Source: Gammaproteobacteria bacterium (lineage in GTDB: Bacteria; Pseudomonadota; Gammaproteobacteria; Competibacterales; Competibacteraceae). Taken from it: a DNA stretch of 24,536 bases. A program made the position numbers and the translations under genes. The stretch spans positions 1-24,536 of the forward strand of contig PWUP01000159.1 in assembly GCA_003562535.1 (NCBI GenBank), in the 5' to 3' direction. Below are positions 24,266 through 24,536 of this stretch, in pieces. Position 1 is the first letter of the stretch; every line of letters begins with the position of its first letter. The notes under the pieces were generated by a model. That model was not told where the DNA came from. It was given only the letters and a program-made list of their open reading frames with translations, and ran no database searches.

Positions 24266-24536
24266 TTCTTGAATGGTTGATTGCGCTATTGCTGGTAGGG
24301 GGCGCTTTTTTCGCCTTAGTGAGTACTATCGGCTTATTGCGTATGCCGGATTTGCCCACTCGGATGCATGCGACCACCAAAGCTGGGGCTTTTGGTGCGG
24401 GGTTAATGCTGGTGGCCGTAGCGATATTCTTTGCCGATATTGGTGTGACCACCCGAGTGATAGCAACGATTTTGTTCATCATGTTAACGGCACCAGTGGC
24501 CGCACATGTGATCGCGCGTGCGGCTTATATCGACGG
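24262..24536 (+). CDS. mrpG: Mrp Na+/H+ antiporter subunit G (partial)
   Basis: The window ends inside this gene after 91 complete codons; usual length is about 100-125. It begins MILEWLIALLLVGGAFFALVS and carries the MrpG signature IGLLRMPDLPTRMHATTKAGAFGAG, followed by a third helix and LTAPVAAHVIARAAY. It completes the seven-subunit set in standard A-to-G order. The start overlaps mrpF by 4 bp. Confidence 0.93.
   Translation, partial: MILEWLIALLLVGGAFFALVSTIGLLRMPDLPTRMHATTKAGAFGAGLMLVAVAIFFADIGVTTRVIATILFIMLTAPVAAHVIARAAYID

Overview
The window looks like a chromosomal segment of a gammaproteobacterium. The support is its classical RecD, guaC-type GMP reductase, UbiV, FtnA-type ferritin, a wrbA/DUF2069 pair and a seven-gene Mrp antiporter operon. 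A type II isopentenyl-diphosphate isomerase and a CHAD/ParA gene pair are less usual, and I cannot name the genus. Most genes are housekeeping genes. I saw no tRNA, rRNA, CRISPR array or intact insertion sequence.

Layout. Positions 2-127 hold the 3' end of an amino-acid ABC permease. From 196 to 9885 nearly everything is on the minus strand: hemH, a DUF2069 membrane protein with wrbA, ppa, lon, ubiV with a ferritin, and an MFS transporter with a type II IPP isomerase (fni). The one plus-strand exception is a small DUF4398 lipoprotein gene at 2460-2753. From 10155 on, most genes are on the plus strand: a CHAD-domain protein overlapping a ParA ATPase, guaC, a recD that lacks recB beside it, a Yip1-family membrane protein, and mrpABCDEFG (mrpG is cut by the window end). 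Glutathione reductase (gor, minus) is the exception there.

Regulation and repeats. A sigma-32-like heat-shock promoter lies upstream of lon and helps fix its start codon. A near-consensus Fur box overlaps the -10 of fni. A 75-bp repeat occurs twice, at 140-214 (where it supplies the last codons and the stop of hemH) and at 13991-14065. CCCTCTCCC/GGGAGAGGG hairpins lie near the 3' ends of ubiV, parA and gor. The 15.3-18.0 kb segment around recD carries a type I restriction (hsdR) relic, other coding debris and a repeat-rich tail, and looks like a rearranged or imported block.

The best candidate for an undescribed system is the translationally coupled CHAD-ParA pair at 10155-12454. CHAD domains bind inorganic polyphosphate and ParA-type ATPases position cellular cargo, so the pair could act on polyphosphate granules. 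That role is inference. The Mrp operon would supply Na+/H+ antiport for pH and sodium homeostasis.
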